NCBI RefSeq assembly: GCF_963678635.1
Contig: NC_087064.1
Location: 52,096,684 to 52,160,683, forward strand
Source of the DNA: Symsagittifera roscoffensis
Taxonomy: Eukaryota; Xenacoelomorpha; Acoela; Convolutidae
Direction: 5' to 3'
DNA: 64,000 nucleotides
The position numbers were made by a program, and so were the translations under genes. The notes beneath the pieces are model-generated. The model worked only from the letters and a program-made list of their open reading frames with translations, had not been told where the DNA came from and did no database searches. The stretch's first letter is position 1. Each line of letters opens with the position of its first letter. Shown in pieces: positions 10,727 through 21,683 of the stretch.

Positions 10727-11896
10727 CTACTGTCGCAGAATGAGGTAACTGTCTTCCTCGAGGTTTCCTTTGTCCGGAGAACCATTTTCGATCCACCTTT
10801 TCAGGTTGCTTGTCATGCGGTCATTTCTCTGTGCTCTTAGTAAGTCCGGGGGTCTGTATCTTGCCTTCAAGTACGTCTTCATGACCCTCAATTGACTATT
10901 TAGCTCATTTGGCTGATGCGTGTCTTCTTCCATCTTAACGCACCAAATCTTTGCCAATGGCTGTGTTTCCTGTTCGAATGGCTGATGATCAGTCCTGACT
11001 ACCTCTTTTTGTGGCAACTGACTCATCAAACGTTTCGATACCGCTATTGTTTCCAGACCATCCGCTGCGTTATCAAAGACTCTTTCACCTGGTATGAGGT
11101 AGCGATCACTGTCAGGGTCCTGGTACACCTCTCTATCCAGATCCCTTGCTCGAGTTTCCACTAGTAGTGTGTGGATCGCTAGTTCTTACAGTTCCGATCC
11201 CGAACTCGAGTTTCTGTCTGAGAAGGTGTCAATTCCTGAGTTTCGGGAATTGTCATCTGTTGAAGAGTCTGTGACGGAGTCTGCACCATCTCCTGGGTCA
11301 ATTCTGTGCCTTCTTCGCATCCATCTGAACTCCGCGGACAAAATTTCATTCTCCAGGTCCTGTTTCTCCTCAGGAACTTTTTCATCTACATCAGACTCCC
11401 CGGACAAACTTCCTTGTCCCGGGTGTTGATTCTGAACTCGCCGGCTCTTCTCACCGTTCGTCTCCCCGGACAAACAATCTTGCATCAGGTTTCGTTCAAC
11501 CTTTTCAACTTCTTTATTCTGGTCCACAAAGGTTACGGTTTTCTTCTTTTGCGTATCGTTCCCCTGTTCTCTCAGTCTGTAAGAAGTACTGGTTAAAACC
11601 TCGTGTGGTATTGAGGATACTAGTTGCTGAACTATTGTCCTACAATCCCTCTCGTTTTCTTTGTGTTGTCGTCTGGACAGCATGATCTTCACCTTCTCAC
11701 TGACTGTCAGTAATGCCACTGCTGCTGCCCACTCGGGGTCATCTCTGGTCACTTCTCTCCCTAACAATCCATCCAGCGTCCGCATCACTTGCGGTGTGAC
11801 CTGCAACGTTTTATCCAATAATGAGAGGCTGTTAATGTTCATGCGAGAGAGTTCCTGCTGGACCAGTTTCAAGCGCAGCAACAGATCCAAGGGCAC
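10727..11896 (-). pseudogene. Charged insert between RNase H and integrase
   Basis: About 390 codons in the RNase H frame, interrupted by TAA at 11,186 and TAG at 10,727. Most Ty3 elements have a short tether here. This one has a helical start (PLDLLLRLKLVQQELSRMN), then a polar, probably disordered section rich in Ser, Glu, Asp and Arg with a loosely repeated LSGE/LSAE motif (CLSGETNGE, GSLSGESDVDE, EILSAEFRWM). It closes with a part leading into the integrase finger. Function is unknown. Similar polar stretches elsewhere serve as linkers or protein-docking sites. Confidence 0.6.
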
Positions 11897-11923
11897 CGGG
11901 TCCTTCTTGGATAGGATCTTTAT

Positions 11924-12799
11924 CTAGGCTGCTTTCTCTACAGGTAACTCCGGATGTCCTGGAATTGGATGGCCAGACTTGTCCAACCATCTCGTTAAGG
12001 GAAGCGCTTCATAAGTTTCTTTGTCCAGAAACGAGAACCCTTCCTTTATTTCTGCCTGATTGGCTTGCTTCTGTTCCAATCTTTCATAGAACTCGTTTTT
12101 CTTGCTGAGGCTGTCAGCATTCTGGTGTTTGTCACGCACCCTGTGCTCGATTATCATGTGGTAGCCATCTAATCTCATTATCCATCTTCCTATATAACTC
12201 TGATCCATTTAGTATGTCTTCAACCAGGATAACGCCCTGTTGTCCACGCGTAACTTAAAAGGAGCGCTCCCCAAGTATGCGCGGTACTTTTCCACAAATG
12301 TGACTACTGCAAACATTTCTGCTTTTGGTGCACCATATTTCATCTCCGTGTCACTTAACACCTTACTGCCATATGCTATGGGACGGAGAACGGTTCTGTC
12401 ATTCCATTCTTGCTCCTGATGCAGTATTTCCGAGATCTCTACTACTGATGCGTCTGTGTCAAGAACATACATGCCCTGTCAAGAAAATACATCAGTAGGC
12501 ATGCCTAGCACTGGCGCTTCGCACATTTCCCGCTTTATGTTCTCAAAGGCCGTTTGGGCTTCATCGCTCCATTCGAACTTTCTCCTTTTGTTTCGCATCA
12601 GCTTCTGCATCGGATACACCTTCTCTGCATATCCTTTTGTGAACTCACGGTAATAGTTGGCAAATCCAAGGAAGCTCATGAGCTGTGTGTCCGTTCTGGG
12701 AGCCTTCCATGTCAACACAGCTTCTACTGCTTCCGGGTCCGGCCTCACACCATGCCTGTCCACCATTCTTCCTAGGTACTTGATGGAATCCCTAAGCAT
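11924..12799 (-). pseudogene. RT connection and RNase H domain of Pol
   Basis: Follows RT after a frameshift at about 12,790. The first piece (12,799-12,479) carries FLGFANYYREFTKGYAE, the standard Ty3 connection motif. After a TGA comes MYVLDTDASVVEISEIL, holding the first catalytic Asp of RNase H. KYGAPKAEMFAVVTFVEKYR supplies the Glu and LRVDNRALSWLK the next Asp. After a TAA, GRWIMRLDGYHMIIEHRVRD and KHQNADSLSKK give the last conserved region. All expected acidic residues are present; only the nonsense codons and the shift show it is dead. Confidence 0.9.
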
Positions 12800-13311
12800 C
12801 CAAAAACCTCATCGAGCCGATCAATGTGGTCTTCCAGGGTCGGTGTTGCTATGACTACGTCATCCACGTAACCCATCACAAGATTCCCGTACTTCTTTGT
12901 CACTCTGGTCAAAGCCTGAGCCATCAGTCTTTGAAAAGTGGCCGTTGCGTTGCACAAGCCGAAGGGCATCCACTTCCACTGGTGCAAGCCCAATTCACAC
13001 GCGAATCCGGTCTTTTCTCTATCCTTCTTACGCAAAGGGACCTGCCAGAAGGCAGCACCCAAGTCCAATGTGGTGAAGAACTTGGCATCACCAAGTTTAG
13101 AGAGGTTCTCGTCTATTCGCGGTATCGGGTACGCATCTTTTGTTGTCACCGCGTTCAAGTAGCGAAAGTCGCAACAAAACCTAAGCTGCCCCCCTTTCTT
13201 TATCGCCATTACTACCCCGCAAGCCCATGGCGATTTCGAGGGTTCTATCATGTCGTATTCGAGCAACATTTCTATTTCCGCTCGGCACGCTTCCAATTTA
13301 TGTGGCGTCAT
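12772..13311 (-). pseudogene. Ty3-type reverse transcriptase domain
   Basis: 179 open codons starting with ATG. It copies element RNA into DNA. Motifs occur in the proper order. AYPIPRIDENLSKL precedes the palm, TLDLGAAFWQVPL (residues about 81-93) holds the first catalytic Asp, MPFGLCNATATFQRLM is motif B, and GYVDDVVIATPT (YVDD at residues 148-151) supplies the catalytic Asp pair. The domain is complete through the palm. Frameshifts at both ends (about 13,310 and 12,790) cut it off from its neighbours. Confidence 0.93.
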
Positions 13312-13858
13312 TCGTCTTGCGCCTTCCCTATGGGGAACGGCGCCTTCCTCCAGTTCGATTTCGTGTTCGACGAAGTTACAGCAACCGATATCCGCCTTAT
13401 GTTTTGAAAATTCATCCGCGATCCCATAAAAAAAAACGACCAGAGTAATTCAAAATCTCCCTCATCTTTTTTCCCTTTTAAGTCTTCTATCTCTGGCAAA
13501 ACTGGTTTGTCAGATTCTAGTTCATATGACGAGGGGCGTTCCGGAAAATTCGAGCAGCTCGATAAGCCGTCGTCCGTTTCGGACTTCATTTATGAATATA
13601 TTTTAATTCATTAATCCTTTTTAAAGTTTTATCTTTATTGGCATGATAAGGTCGGTCTTTCACACTATGTTTCTTCAAGTTTTGTGTCTCCTCATAGTCG
13701 GTCCTCATCGGCAAAGCGTAACCAAGTTTCTTTCCACGCTGGATTGAAACCGTGGTGTCCAGTGTGTTCAATAACACACTGACACACAGTCCGTTTCGAG
13801 TTACCGAGAAGCTCCGGCCTAAAATCACTGAACTTTGACTATTTGGATTCGGCACCAA
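13308..13858 (-). pseudogene. Protease-RT linker of Pol
   Basis: Two overlapping open pieces in different frames (13,858-13,586 and 13,589-13,308), with shifts at about 13,588 and 13,310. The first reads like the post-protease beta-rich region of gypsy Pol (QSSVILGRSFSVTRNGLCVS and later IQRGKKLGYAL). The second is polar and ends just before the RT start. No catalytic motif. An A-run at about 13,430-13,437 (plus strand) may have favoured slippage. Confidence 0.6.
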
Positions 13859-14014
13859 ACAAATTTGTTTACTATCACTTACCGAATTTAAACTTCTCTT
13901 TCTAAAAATTGCTACTACTGCTTGTCCCGGCTGTTGTTTTACTTTTCTATCTGAAAAAATTGGTTCCTTGTTTTCGTCTATTATTATTCTATTAATTCGT
14001 TTCTTAACATACTT

Positions 14015-14914
14015 TCAATCCGGGTTGCTAATCCTTATTAGACCGTTGTTCAAGTCAATCGTCACGTCAAAATTCCTGACAAAGTCTCTGCCCAAGATGA
14101 ATTGGTCGGCGTCGTCCAAATTCATTACCACCAGGAAGCTCATCCAAAGATCCCGTCCTCCCACGTGGAGGAGCGTTATTGGCGTTCTTTCGGCTACGTA
14201 AATCGCTCCTCGATTAGCTGCAGCCAGTCGGAGATTCGTCGGAATTAGATCTTCCCTCGTGAAGCCCATTCTTTCTCAAGTCTTTATCGGCATCACACTC
14301 ACTACAGCTCCTGTGTCCAGAAGCCCTGTGACTCCGATTTTTTTCCGTTGGTGTCGAGCAGATGTGCAGTCACATCTGCATCGTATCCAATGCGTACTGG
14401 GTCTTGCTCCATCATGGGGTCTATCGTGGCCTATCCTGCGGACTTTGAGCTGCTCCTCATCCAAATAGATCTGCCCTATCTGGTCACTGTCTGTTGTTAC
14501 ATATGTCCTAGTGTAGATTCTGATTCCATCTACGTTCAGCATCACTTGATACGGTCCATAGACTTCCACGAAGCGCCCATGAAGCTTCTTTATGTGAGGG
14601 CCACCCGTTGTTAGTAGTGCTCGCACAGCTCTCGACTCTGTGCGTGGCTCCATCTGCCTCAGATAATCTGCATATGTGTCCAATGGCATCAAAGTGAACT
14701 CTGATGGTTCACTCAGATTTCTGATTACCTGGTGTCCTGCTACCGAGATTATTGACTGTATTTTGCTTCCTTGTGGCACCATACCGAACATCTGCCCGGA
14801 GATCACATTAAGTTTCATGCTCAAACTACTTGGTGCTTTTGTTTCTTCGACTTCTGTTGCCTCGAAGGTATTCAGCTTCTCCTGTAGTTTCTCTTTTTCC
14901 AGTTCGAGCTTCAT
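14015..14914 (-). pseudogene. Retropepsin (aspartic protease) region
   Basis: Same frame throughout, with one stop at 14,276. The upstream piece ends with GVTGLLDTGAVVSVMPI, the active-site Asp-Thr-Gly of retropepsins. The downstream piece has WMSFLVVMNLDDADQFILGRDFVRNF, whose ILGRDF is the usual second signature (Ile-Leu-Gly-x-Asp-Phe). The enzyme would cleave the gag-pol polyprotein and act as a dimer. The 150 codons before the active site are a beta-rich or polar region of unknown role that starts with Lys/Glu helices. Confidence 0.85.
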
Positions 14915-15887
14915 TTTTGCTCGATCTGTTTCGTTACCAGTTCCTGTTGCACTCTATTTAGAGCATTTCTTGCGGCTACCCTATAAACAATCTTGAAGTC
15001 ATCCGCCGCAGTCACAGGTTCCTGTTCACATGTCTCTTCTGTTACCGCTTGCATCTTCTTCGTTGCCAGCTCCTGCGGTTTTTTTTCTGCGCGCCTCCGC
15101 CTCACTCAATAGGCGAGCCTTGCTGGCTTTCACACCCGATAAAGCTTTTTCATGCCTTGGATGCTTGATGTCTGCTACAGCATCCCAGAATTACGGATAT
15201 TCCGATTTAAAATGACCTTCCAAGTTGCAAAAGAAACACCTCGGGTCGAATTTCGCAATTACTCCTCTCATGAAATCCTCATGGTTGACTCTGACGCATC
15301 TTCACCCTCGAGGTTAAAGCCTATTGCATTCATGCCCTGTTTGTAAGTTGGGCATGCCGACACATGATGGTCCGTCGAACTGCATTTTGCACAAGAGCGC
15401 CTCTTGTCCATATCGTCCCTCGGTTTATACCAGTTGTTCCCTTGGTTTGGTGTTCCATTGTTAAAATTGCCATAATTGTTCTTATAATATCCAGATCTCG
15501 ATGGAGGCTTCAGCAAAAGATCATCCTTTGACTTGAGTCTCAACTCCTCTGGTGTTGCTGCATTGGTTGATAGTGATGTGTAATGTGTGCTAACATTGTT
15601 CGAAGCTCATCATTCTTCACACCATCGATGGATTTTGAGGCTACTGCCAGGTTCATCCTCCTGTTCGACTCGTCCTGTTGGCTGCGCCTTCTTAGCATCT
15701 CCAAATCGTCTAAAAACATGTCTATCGTCTCATCTTCTCGTTGCCTCCGTTTCTCGAAGCGCATCATTGCCTGGTGCCCCTGCACCCCTGATCCAAAACG
15801 ATTCAACAAGATTTTAAAAATTTTCTCATCTGTGTCCCGCTGGTATTGCTTTTTGGCCATCACACAGTTTAGGGCTGTTCCTTCCAA
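14911..15887 (-). pseudogene. Gag capsid core and CCHC nucleocapsid knuckle
   Basis: The piece at 15,887-15,540 carries the retrotransposon-gag core pattern (FKILLNRFGSGVQGHQAM, then RRQREDETIDMFLDDLEMLR), a helical capsid segment. After a frameshift, 15,543-15,268 is basic and Gly/Asn-rich with the zinc knuckle CAKCSSTDHHVSAC (C-x2-C-x4-H-x4-C), which binds RNA for packaging. The frame continues to 15,105-14,911, a Lys/Glu/Gln-rich helical stretch leading to the protease. About 160 bp between 15,268 and 15,105 is broken. Confidence 0.85.
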
Positions 15888-16127
15888 GTTACTGGTGAGC
15901 GCACTGCACTCTTGCCTTTCTTACAGGTCTTCTTCCTCAAAATGCAGTTTCATCACCTCTATCCAGGTATTAATGCAGCCATCAGATTCGTCTTTGTAGC
16001 ATCATGGTTTCTTAAAGACTCTTCTGGACTTTTCACTACGTTCATTGGTTCTAGATAACTTCGTAAGGAATGTCTCCAAAGACCTGTTTAGGGGTTCAAA
16101 GGCTATGGCCATTGCTGTAGCATCTCT

Positions 16128-17124
16128 TCAATGCCCCGCCTGAGTATCATCGCCCCCTGATAAGGGTTCTGTATTTGGTACATCCCTTCTATCCGAATCA
16201 CTGGGATTGTTTCTTCCTTGGCTCGCATGACTCATCCCTGGGCTTGCATGACTCCTGTTCCTGGAATCACCTCTCCCAGTCGCATGCGTGCCTTGCGTTG
16301 GTCGTTCCTTGAAGTCTGTATATTGCCAGTTGAACTTCCTCTGAAGTTTTGGCCCCATGTTCTTTTATCCCCTGTTGTGGATCCATATGTTCTTCTCCTA
16401 TTTTGTTGGTCATTGAAGTTCACCCTCGGCTCCCTGCTGGGACCTCTCGAGTTCGGTTCCCCTTCTCTTGGTCCACTCCTGCTGCCTAGTAGCCCGTCCA
16501 AACTGTTCATTATAGCCTGAGTTCGCCTCTCCTTCATCGCATCTTTCTTTGTGCCAAGAGTCCGAAGAGACTGCTCTTGCTGAGTTCTCAACTTCTCCAT
16601 GTCATCACTCCATGTCGTAACTCTCTCTGTTCCGCTTCTCTTGTCATTCGCAACAAGTTTTTCGCTATGTGTTCGTCCGTTCTTTCCTTCAAGCGTTTTT
16701 CGCTTCTACCAACTTCATGTCTATTGCGGTTTATTTCTTTCCGCAGACTTTCTCTTTCAACGTGGACTGCTTTCTCTAGTTCACTCATTCTTATGGACAT
16801 CTGTTCATTTTGCTCTCCTATGCTGCCCACTATGTTGTTCAAGGCTTCTTCAATTGATGCTCCGTTATCCACTAGTGGCAGCACAAGTGGCGGTGCCACC
16901 CTATCGATCCCAGGTAGCTTGGTGCTAGTCGAGATTCGGGCTTTGATTCTCTGCCTCGACGTCTTTTCATTATCCACCTCTGGATCTGCCTGTGCGTTGC
17001 TTATCCCTGTGTTTCTATTCTCCCCAGTTCGCATTTCCGAATTCGTCATACTTACAAAGTCTCTTGACTGGCCTGATGTGTTTGTGGTTTTGCTTATTGT
17101 CCTCACTACAACAAATTGGCCCAT
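16128..17124 (-). pseudogene. Gag middle region, coiled coil
   Basis: Pieces 17,124-16,588, 16,600-16,232 and 16,358-16,128 lie in different frames and overlap at their ends, marking frameshifts. The first holds a long amphipathic helix with heptads (MSIRMSELEKAVHVERESL and after). The second is Arg/Gly/Asn-rich (RSGPREGEPNSRGPSREPR). This resembles the coiled-coil and basic-linker part of large Ty3 gag proteins. No enzymatic signature. Confidence 0.6.
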
Positions 17125-17202
17125 GGTACAAGTCCCTCTGTCGGTGTATGCTTCATTCTCTTGAGTCGAACTATTGAGGCTGACTTGAGATCTAAAGTCA
17201 GC

Positions 17203-17775
17203 TTACTTTTCATCGTCCTCTTCTTCTTCTTGGGATTCACCTTCATCGCCTGTACCCACTCCCATGGAGAATGCAAAGATGTTTCCGAAAGTGTTCTTCA
17301 CTCTTTCTGAAAACGATGAGGACGTTGCTTGTTTCTCCGTCACGCCTGCCATCATGGTGTTGTCTGTGGGAGATCTTCTAGTTGCCACAATTTCAGTAGA
17401 GATGTCGGAAAGTTCCGACTTCTCCTCTCGGTCCAGTGTCCCGGTAGAAGTGGCGAAATCTTGGCCTTGTTCCACCGGAGTAGATTCACTCGCCAGCCTT
17501 CTGTTTCCTCTCCCCTCCGGTCTATGTATTTCCTGGGTCTCGTCCATGGCCTGGTCCGGATGGACCTCCAATTTTAGCATAGGTTTTCGCTCTTCTGAGG
17601 ACTTTTGACTCCTGGTTTCAACCATTCTGCCTGAAACCGTCTCCCCTTTGTCGGTCCGGGTTCGTGTGATCCTTTCCACAAAAGAGTCGGTCATTGCTCT
17701 TCTCTGTTTCTCAGGTATGAATTTCCTGGAGCTATCACCTAGTTTACGTATCCTTGACTTGTCTAGACTCAATAT
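17203..17775 (-). pseudogene. Gag N-terminal region
   Basis: About 190 open codons after a TGA at 17,776-17,778. No ATG lies at the upstream end: the first possible initiator is TTG at 17,772, so the original start was probably mutated or lies upstream. The sequence is polar, rich in Ser, Thr, Glu and Arg, and ends in an acidic run (EEEEDDE). It is the most upstream coding piece of the element. Confidence 0.55.
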
Positions 17776-18539
17776 TCAGTTTACCACTTCTTACTACCTA
17801 TACACTCAATTCGATTGTCAGTGTCCTTTTGATTTGACAACTGATAATAATAACACAACACAATAAATACCAAAAATTTCTATTAGATAGTGAACACGAA
17901 TCCTTGTATGTTATCACGGTACAGCGTATACACAGTTATCACGGTACAACGTTTATTCTCAATAATCAGTTATCAGTTGTAAGATGTGAAGCTAGCACAG
18001 TATGATGATATCAGTCTATTTAAAAGATAGTGTGTTCACTACCCAATCAAGCACAAATACTATTGATTTAAAACCAAAATTGACAAAATAAATTACAATA
18101 TTTTCTATGAAAAAAGTATGTGTTTTGTACTTTTAATCAGTCGCAGTACAATAGTCGAACTTGTATATAAAGAAAGAGCTTTCCCTGCTTGGTGCTGCAC
18201 CAAACGGACAAAACTTGAAGGCAGTAATTTTCTGAAGTGGGCGTCTATTGCACCCACCGAGTCCTGTGTTACCTATCTGCCTTCGGACTGCCCGAGCTAG
18301 ACCTATAAAAGTCCTCAGGGCAGTCACCTTTCTCAAAAACGTTTTTGATTTGAGTCCACACTAATGAGTTACACACTCTTGATCAATTTAGACTTAGTGT
18401 CGCGAATGTCCGAGTTTAAACCTGTTATGTTTTGATTCGTTTTTTTTTTACAAAAGGCAAGTTACCAGTACAGTCATTGGTTCCCAGCCTATCTCTTAAT
18501 AATCTAATACCCTTAACTACTTTCAATTCTTTTGTTTTC
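17776..18539. other. Leader side of the minus-strand element and flank
   Basis: No gene. Base composition turns AT-rich here. An imperfect 18-bp direct repeat (gttatcacggtacagcgt) lies at 17,910-17,927 and 17,935-17,952, a 25-bp step. TATA-like sequences occur at about 18,164-18,171 (tatataaa) and 18,302-18,309 (ctataaaa). One may belong to the element's LTR promoter, but I could not define LTR ends. Confidence 0.4.
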
Positions 18540-18790
18540 TTAAGTTTTGACAAAATAATACCCCTCCGGATTGACAAAAATCGGACCCCTCCGGATTGGT
18601 AAACTTGCGACCCCTCCGGATTGGTAAACTTGCGACCCCTCCAGATTGGGATCCTTCCTGTTTTGTAATGATTTAGATCCCTCCGGATTGGGACCCCTTC
18701 GTATCTGTGAAAATTTCGACCCGTCCGGATTGGGACCCCTCCGTATCTGTAAAAATTTAGACCCCTCCGGATTTGGAAGATAGCTTCTCA
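18540..18790. repeat. Degenerate minisatellite, CCCCTCCGGATTG core
   Basis: Around eight to ten copies of a core close to gacccctccggattgg. Two adjacent copies step by about 25 bp (gacccctccggattggtaaacttgc), while later copies alternate with gtatctgtaaaaattt spacers. The same core recurs singly at about 19,458, 19,918, 20,159, 20,188 and 21,089, so it is a dispersed motif that has locally expanded. No protein role is likely. Confidence 0.75.
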
Positions 18791-21683
18791 GAGGCTTTCT
18801 AAATTTCCAGCCTATACCCATCCGGATACGTTCTCCGATGCTCTTATATTGTTTTAATCAACTACGAAGGGTGTGTCGTCGTTCCCAACACCCTTCCAGG
18901 TTGAAGTTAAGCCTCTTATTTGACGATTCACCCTAACGGTGAAGGGTCTTATCGCTAGCCTAATTTCGGCTCGACTAAGGTTTTCTTGTGCCTTTGGCCT
19001 TCTCTTTTCGCCTAGAACAGCGTAAAATTGCCTTATTCAGCAGTTACTACCCTTTGGTAGGGGTGTAAGGGCTTTCCAAAATTCTTTTTTAAAACGTGAA
19101 GGGTCTTACCTTCCCGAATTGGTGAATTTGCTAAAAACAATCCTAAAAAACTTTCACGCTTACTTTTTTGATTTATTGATGTTTTTTTTGATAAGTTCAG
19201 CTAATTTCTGGTCTAATGGTACCAAGATCAACTAGATTTGTCTAGTAGTTCCAAATTTATTAACCAAAACGTCTTTTTTCTTAAGTCAAAAAGTTTCTCT
19301 CTTATAGGTTCCGCCTAACTTTTTTCGCAATTCTATTCTTTTCGACCTAAAAATTATTGATACGAGCTCAAAAGGCCTATAATTTTCTAGTTCAATGCAA
19401 AAACCCGATCTAGAACGCTCTAGCCGAAAAAATTTGCGAAAAACTATGCTATTTGGACCCCTCCGGATTGATGAATCCACTGAATCAAACACGTTAAGTT
19501 CGATTTCTCTGTAACCCGGAAGGTTATCGGCAAACGGATTTTAAAACCTGTCGATTCACCATGGACGTTGTCCGAACAACTATTCTTACTGTCCTAACTC
19601 AAAAATTTTAATTTTTTATTTTATTTTATAGTGTTCTGTTTTTTCAAAAATCACGAAACTTCGGTTTTTGGTACCAAAATAGTTCCAACCACTTCTGAAC
19701 GAAACCCAACCGGTTCTACCTATTATAATAGCACAGTTACGATGTAACTCACTAACGTAGCGCTTTTTTCCGTTTCAAAGAATATCGATATCTCAAAAAT
19801 CGCAATTTGTGGGGGGATCAAAATATCGCTATTTTGACCCTAAAAAGCGGTCCGCTTACTGTGTTTTTCAGGAGTATCAATATAGGCTGTATAAGTAATA
19901 ATACTAGTAATACTATACCCCTCCGGGCTTGTTCAGTATCCGAAATAAGGTGCTTAACTCGGAAATTCGCAGTTCGGTGAAGGGTCACTACAGTGCAGCA
20001 CCGTCGAGCCCCCCACAGATTACCATCTTATTTTTTTTGTACTAAAAGGGATACAAAACTTGTTATCGATACCCAAAAGTCGACCGTTGTTGTCGTTGAG
20101 CCCCCTCTTGTCACTCCTTGTACTGCTTGCCGGATCAGTCTTCTTCACTAATCCCGAGACCCCTCCGGATTGAGCGCAAATCAGCAGACCCTTCCGGATT
20201 GAGCGCAAATTAGCATCAACGTGCTTAAATACTCAAATAACCCTACAGCACAAGCCTCACAAACGCGCCACAAGAATGATCATAACGATCCCAATTGATA
20301 TAAATGCCTGTAAAAACAATATATCTTTCAACAGCAAACGGGAGGGTCGGATCACATCTTGTCTGGGGGGATGATTTCTACTGATTTTTTACTTTTTTTT
20401 AACAGTTTTTGGTTTTTTCGGTTATTTTTTATGTTTTTTGTTTTTCTTGGGTACTATACTACTTTTTGTTTGGTCTGTTTTATATCTTTAAGTGTTTTCG
20501 GTCACAAACCTCTCAGGGAACGAGGGGACGGCCGATCCCCCACACTTCCTGGAACGGTTCTGCCGGTCATGATGTTAAAAAAGAATAACACCCAGGAGCG
20601 CCATAAAAACATCTATTTAACATTCGCCCGGAAGTACACATCGACGGAAAATAAAGCTAAGCTATAAAAGGACTGGCCAGCGTCTAAACTAAGCTCTACA
20701 TGCTTTTCACCGTCTCTACCAAAGCCAGTTCTTTTGGTGGTCTTTCTAACATCGGGTCGACAAAAACGTTACTGTTCTCCGGCTTCGACCAGAACGCTCA
20801 ACTTAACTTATTTACATGCAAAATTATTGAGCTCATGGCTGGGTCTCAATATCTCCAGACCACGAGGTCTTTCCTAAAAAGAGGGCTACTACTATTTGTT
20901 ATGTTACTATTGTTTTGTTTTTGTTCAGTAGAGAAAAATCATCATCTCCATCGAAGATGGATAAACCCTTTCCCTTAACCTAGCTTCTCATCGTCAGAAA
21001 ATGAATTCAGATGTTAAATAAATTCAATTCAGGACATAATAGGGAAGCTAAAAGTTTGTATAAATTGATATAAGTTCCAATCCCAAGACCCATCCGGATT
21101 CTTGAAACCGGGGAAGTAACACCCTTATCTCCTCTCCGGAAGGCTGGTTTATACCCTTCAACGTTGTTGTGAATGGCCTTGCAACGATTGTAGCGACACA
21201 ATTGTTGCAATTCGGAGCGGTCTCTGCTAACTCTGCTGTTCGTTCAATTCTCATTAATGTTCTTTACCGCGATTTTCGTTGTTGTCACCGTCGCAACTAT
21301 TGTCGTTCTGTTTTACTTTGGATTTCTTCCAAAATGGTCCTTTTTGACGTTTCTCAGAAATATGACGTCATTATTCGAAATTTTAAAAATTTGAAATACC
21401 AGAATATTCTAGCCTTCCCGATTCGTTCAATCGTCCAAAAACACCGTTAATCCTCCAAAACTGCCAATTCGGAAGGTTAGCTGCTAGTAATACGAAATTG
21501 CATTTTCGTCCAATCTGGTCAAATGTTACAATAGTTCTCTTTTCAGTCTCGTTTTTCATGTAATTATCGCATGCTGATGGTGTTCTTTTAACCAATCCAA
21601 GGTCTCTAAAACTATCTGCCAATTTTACATATTTGCTTTATTATCAGTTGACACTTGTAACGCTTCAATCATTTCCGTGCACT
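18791..21683. other. Non-coding, repeat-derived stretch
   Basis: No supported gene. It contains dispersed CCCTCCGGATTG cores and a two-copy repeat at about 20,158-20,214 (acccctccggattgagcgcaaat and its near copy). A recurring gtgaagggtctta phrase occurs at about 18,940 and 19,098. A strong TATA-like ctataaaagg lies at 20,663-20,672 with a short plus-strand ORF behind it (20,700-20,978), which resembles no protein I know. The whole may be remains of one or more untranslated or LTR regions. Confidence 0.4.

Larger units (their letters stand above)
8257..17775 (-). mobile_element. Decayed Ty3/gypsy-type retroelement, gag-pol plus macro domain
   Basis: Reading right to left on the minus strand, the order is gag with a CCHC knuckle, retropepsin, RT, RNase H, integrase, acidic tail and a macro-like module. 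RT-RNase H-integrase order is diagnostic of Ty3/gypsy. Decay is moderate: pol is cut by in-frame TAA, TAG and TGA codons and several frameshifts, yet long stretches stay open and catalytic motifs survive, so the copy is fairly young. I could not recognise matching long terminal repeats on both sides. A G-rich stretch (AGGGGGGCGTCATAC on the minus strand, about 8,276-8,290) just after the macro module could be a polypurine tract. It may form one larger unit with the long minus-strand frame to its left. Confidence 0.85.

Noticed and set aside
9486-12799. In-frame stops in pol as possible programmed readthrough or an altered genetic code
   Set aside because: TAA, TAG and TGA all occur, at scattered sites, together with frameshifts; this is ordinary decay.
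17910-17952. Direct repeat with short spacing as a CRISPR-like array
   Set aside because: Only two copies in eukaryotic sequence; no array.
20663-20978. TATA-like ctataaaagg followed by a plus-strand ORF as a host gene
   Set aside because: The short ORF shows no domain or splice support; a single TATA box in repeat-derived DNA is not enough.
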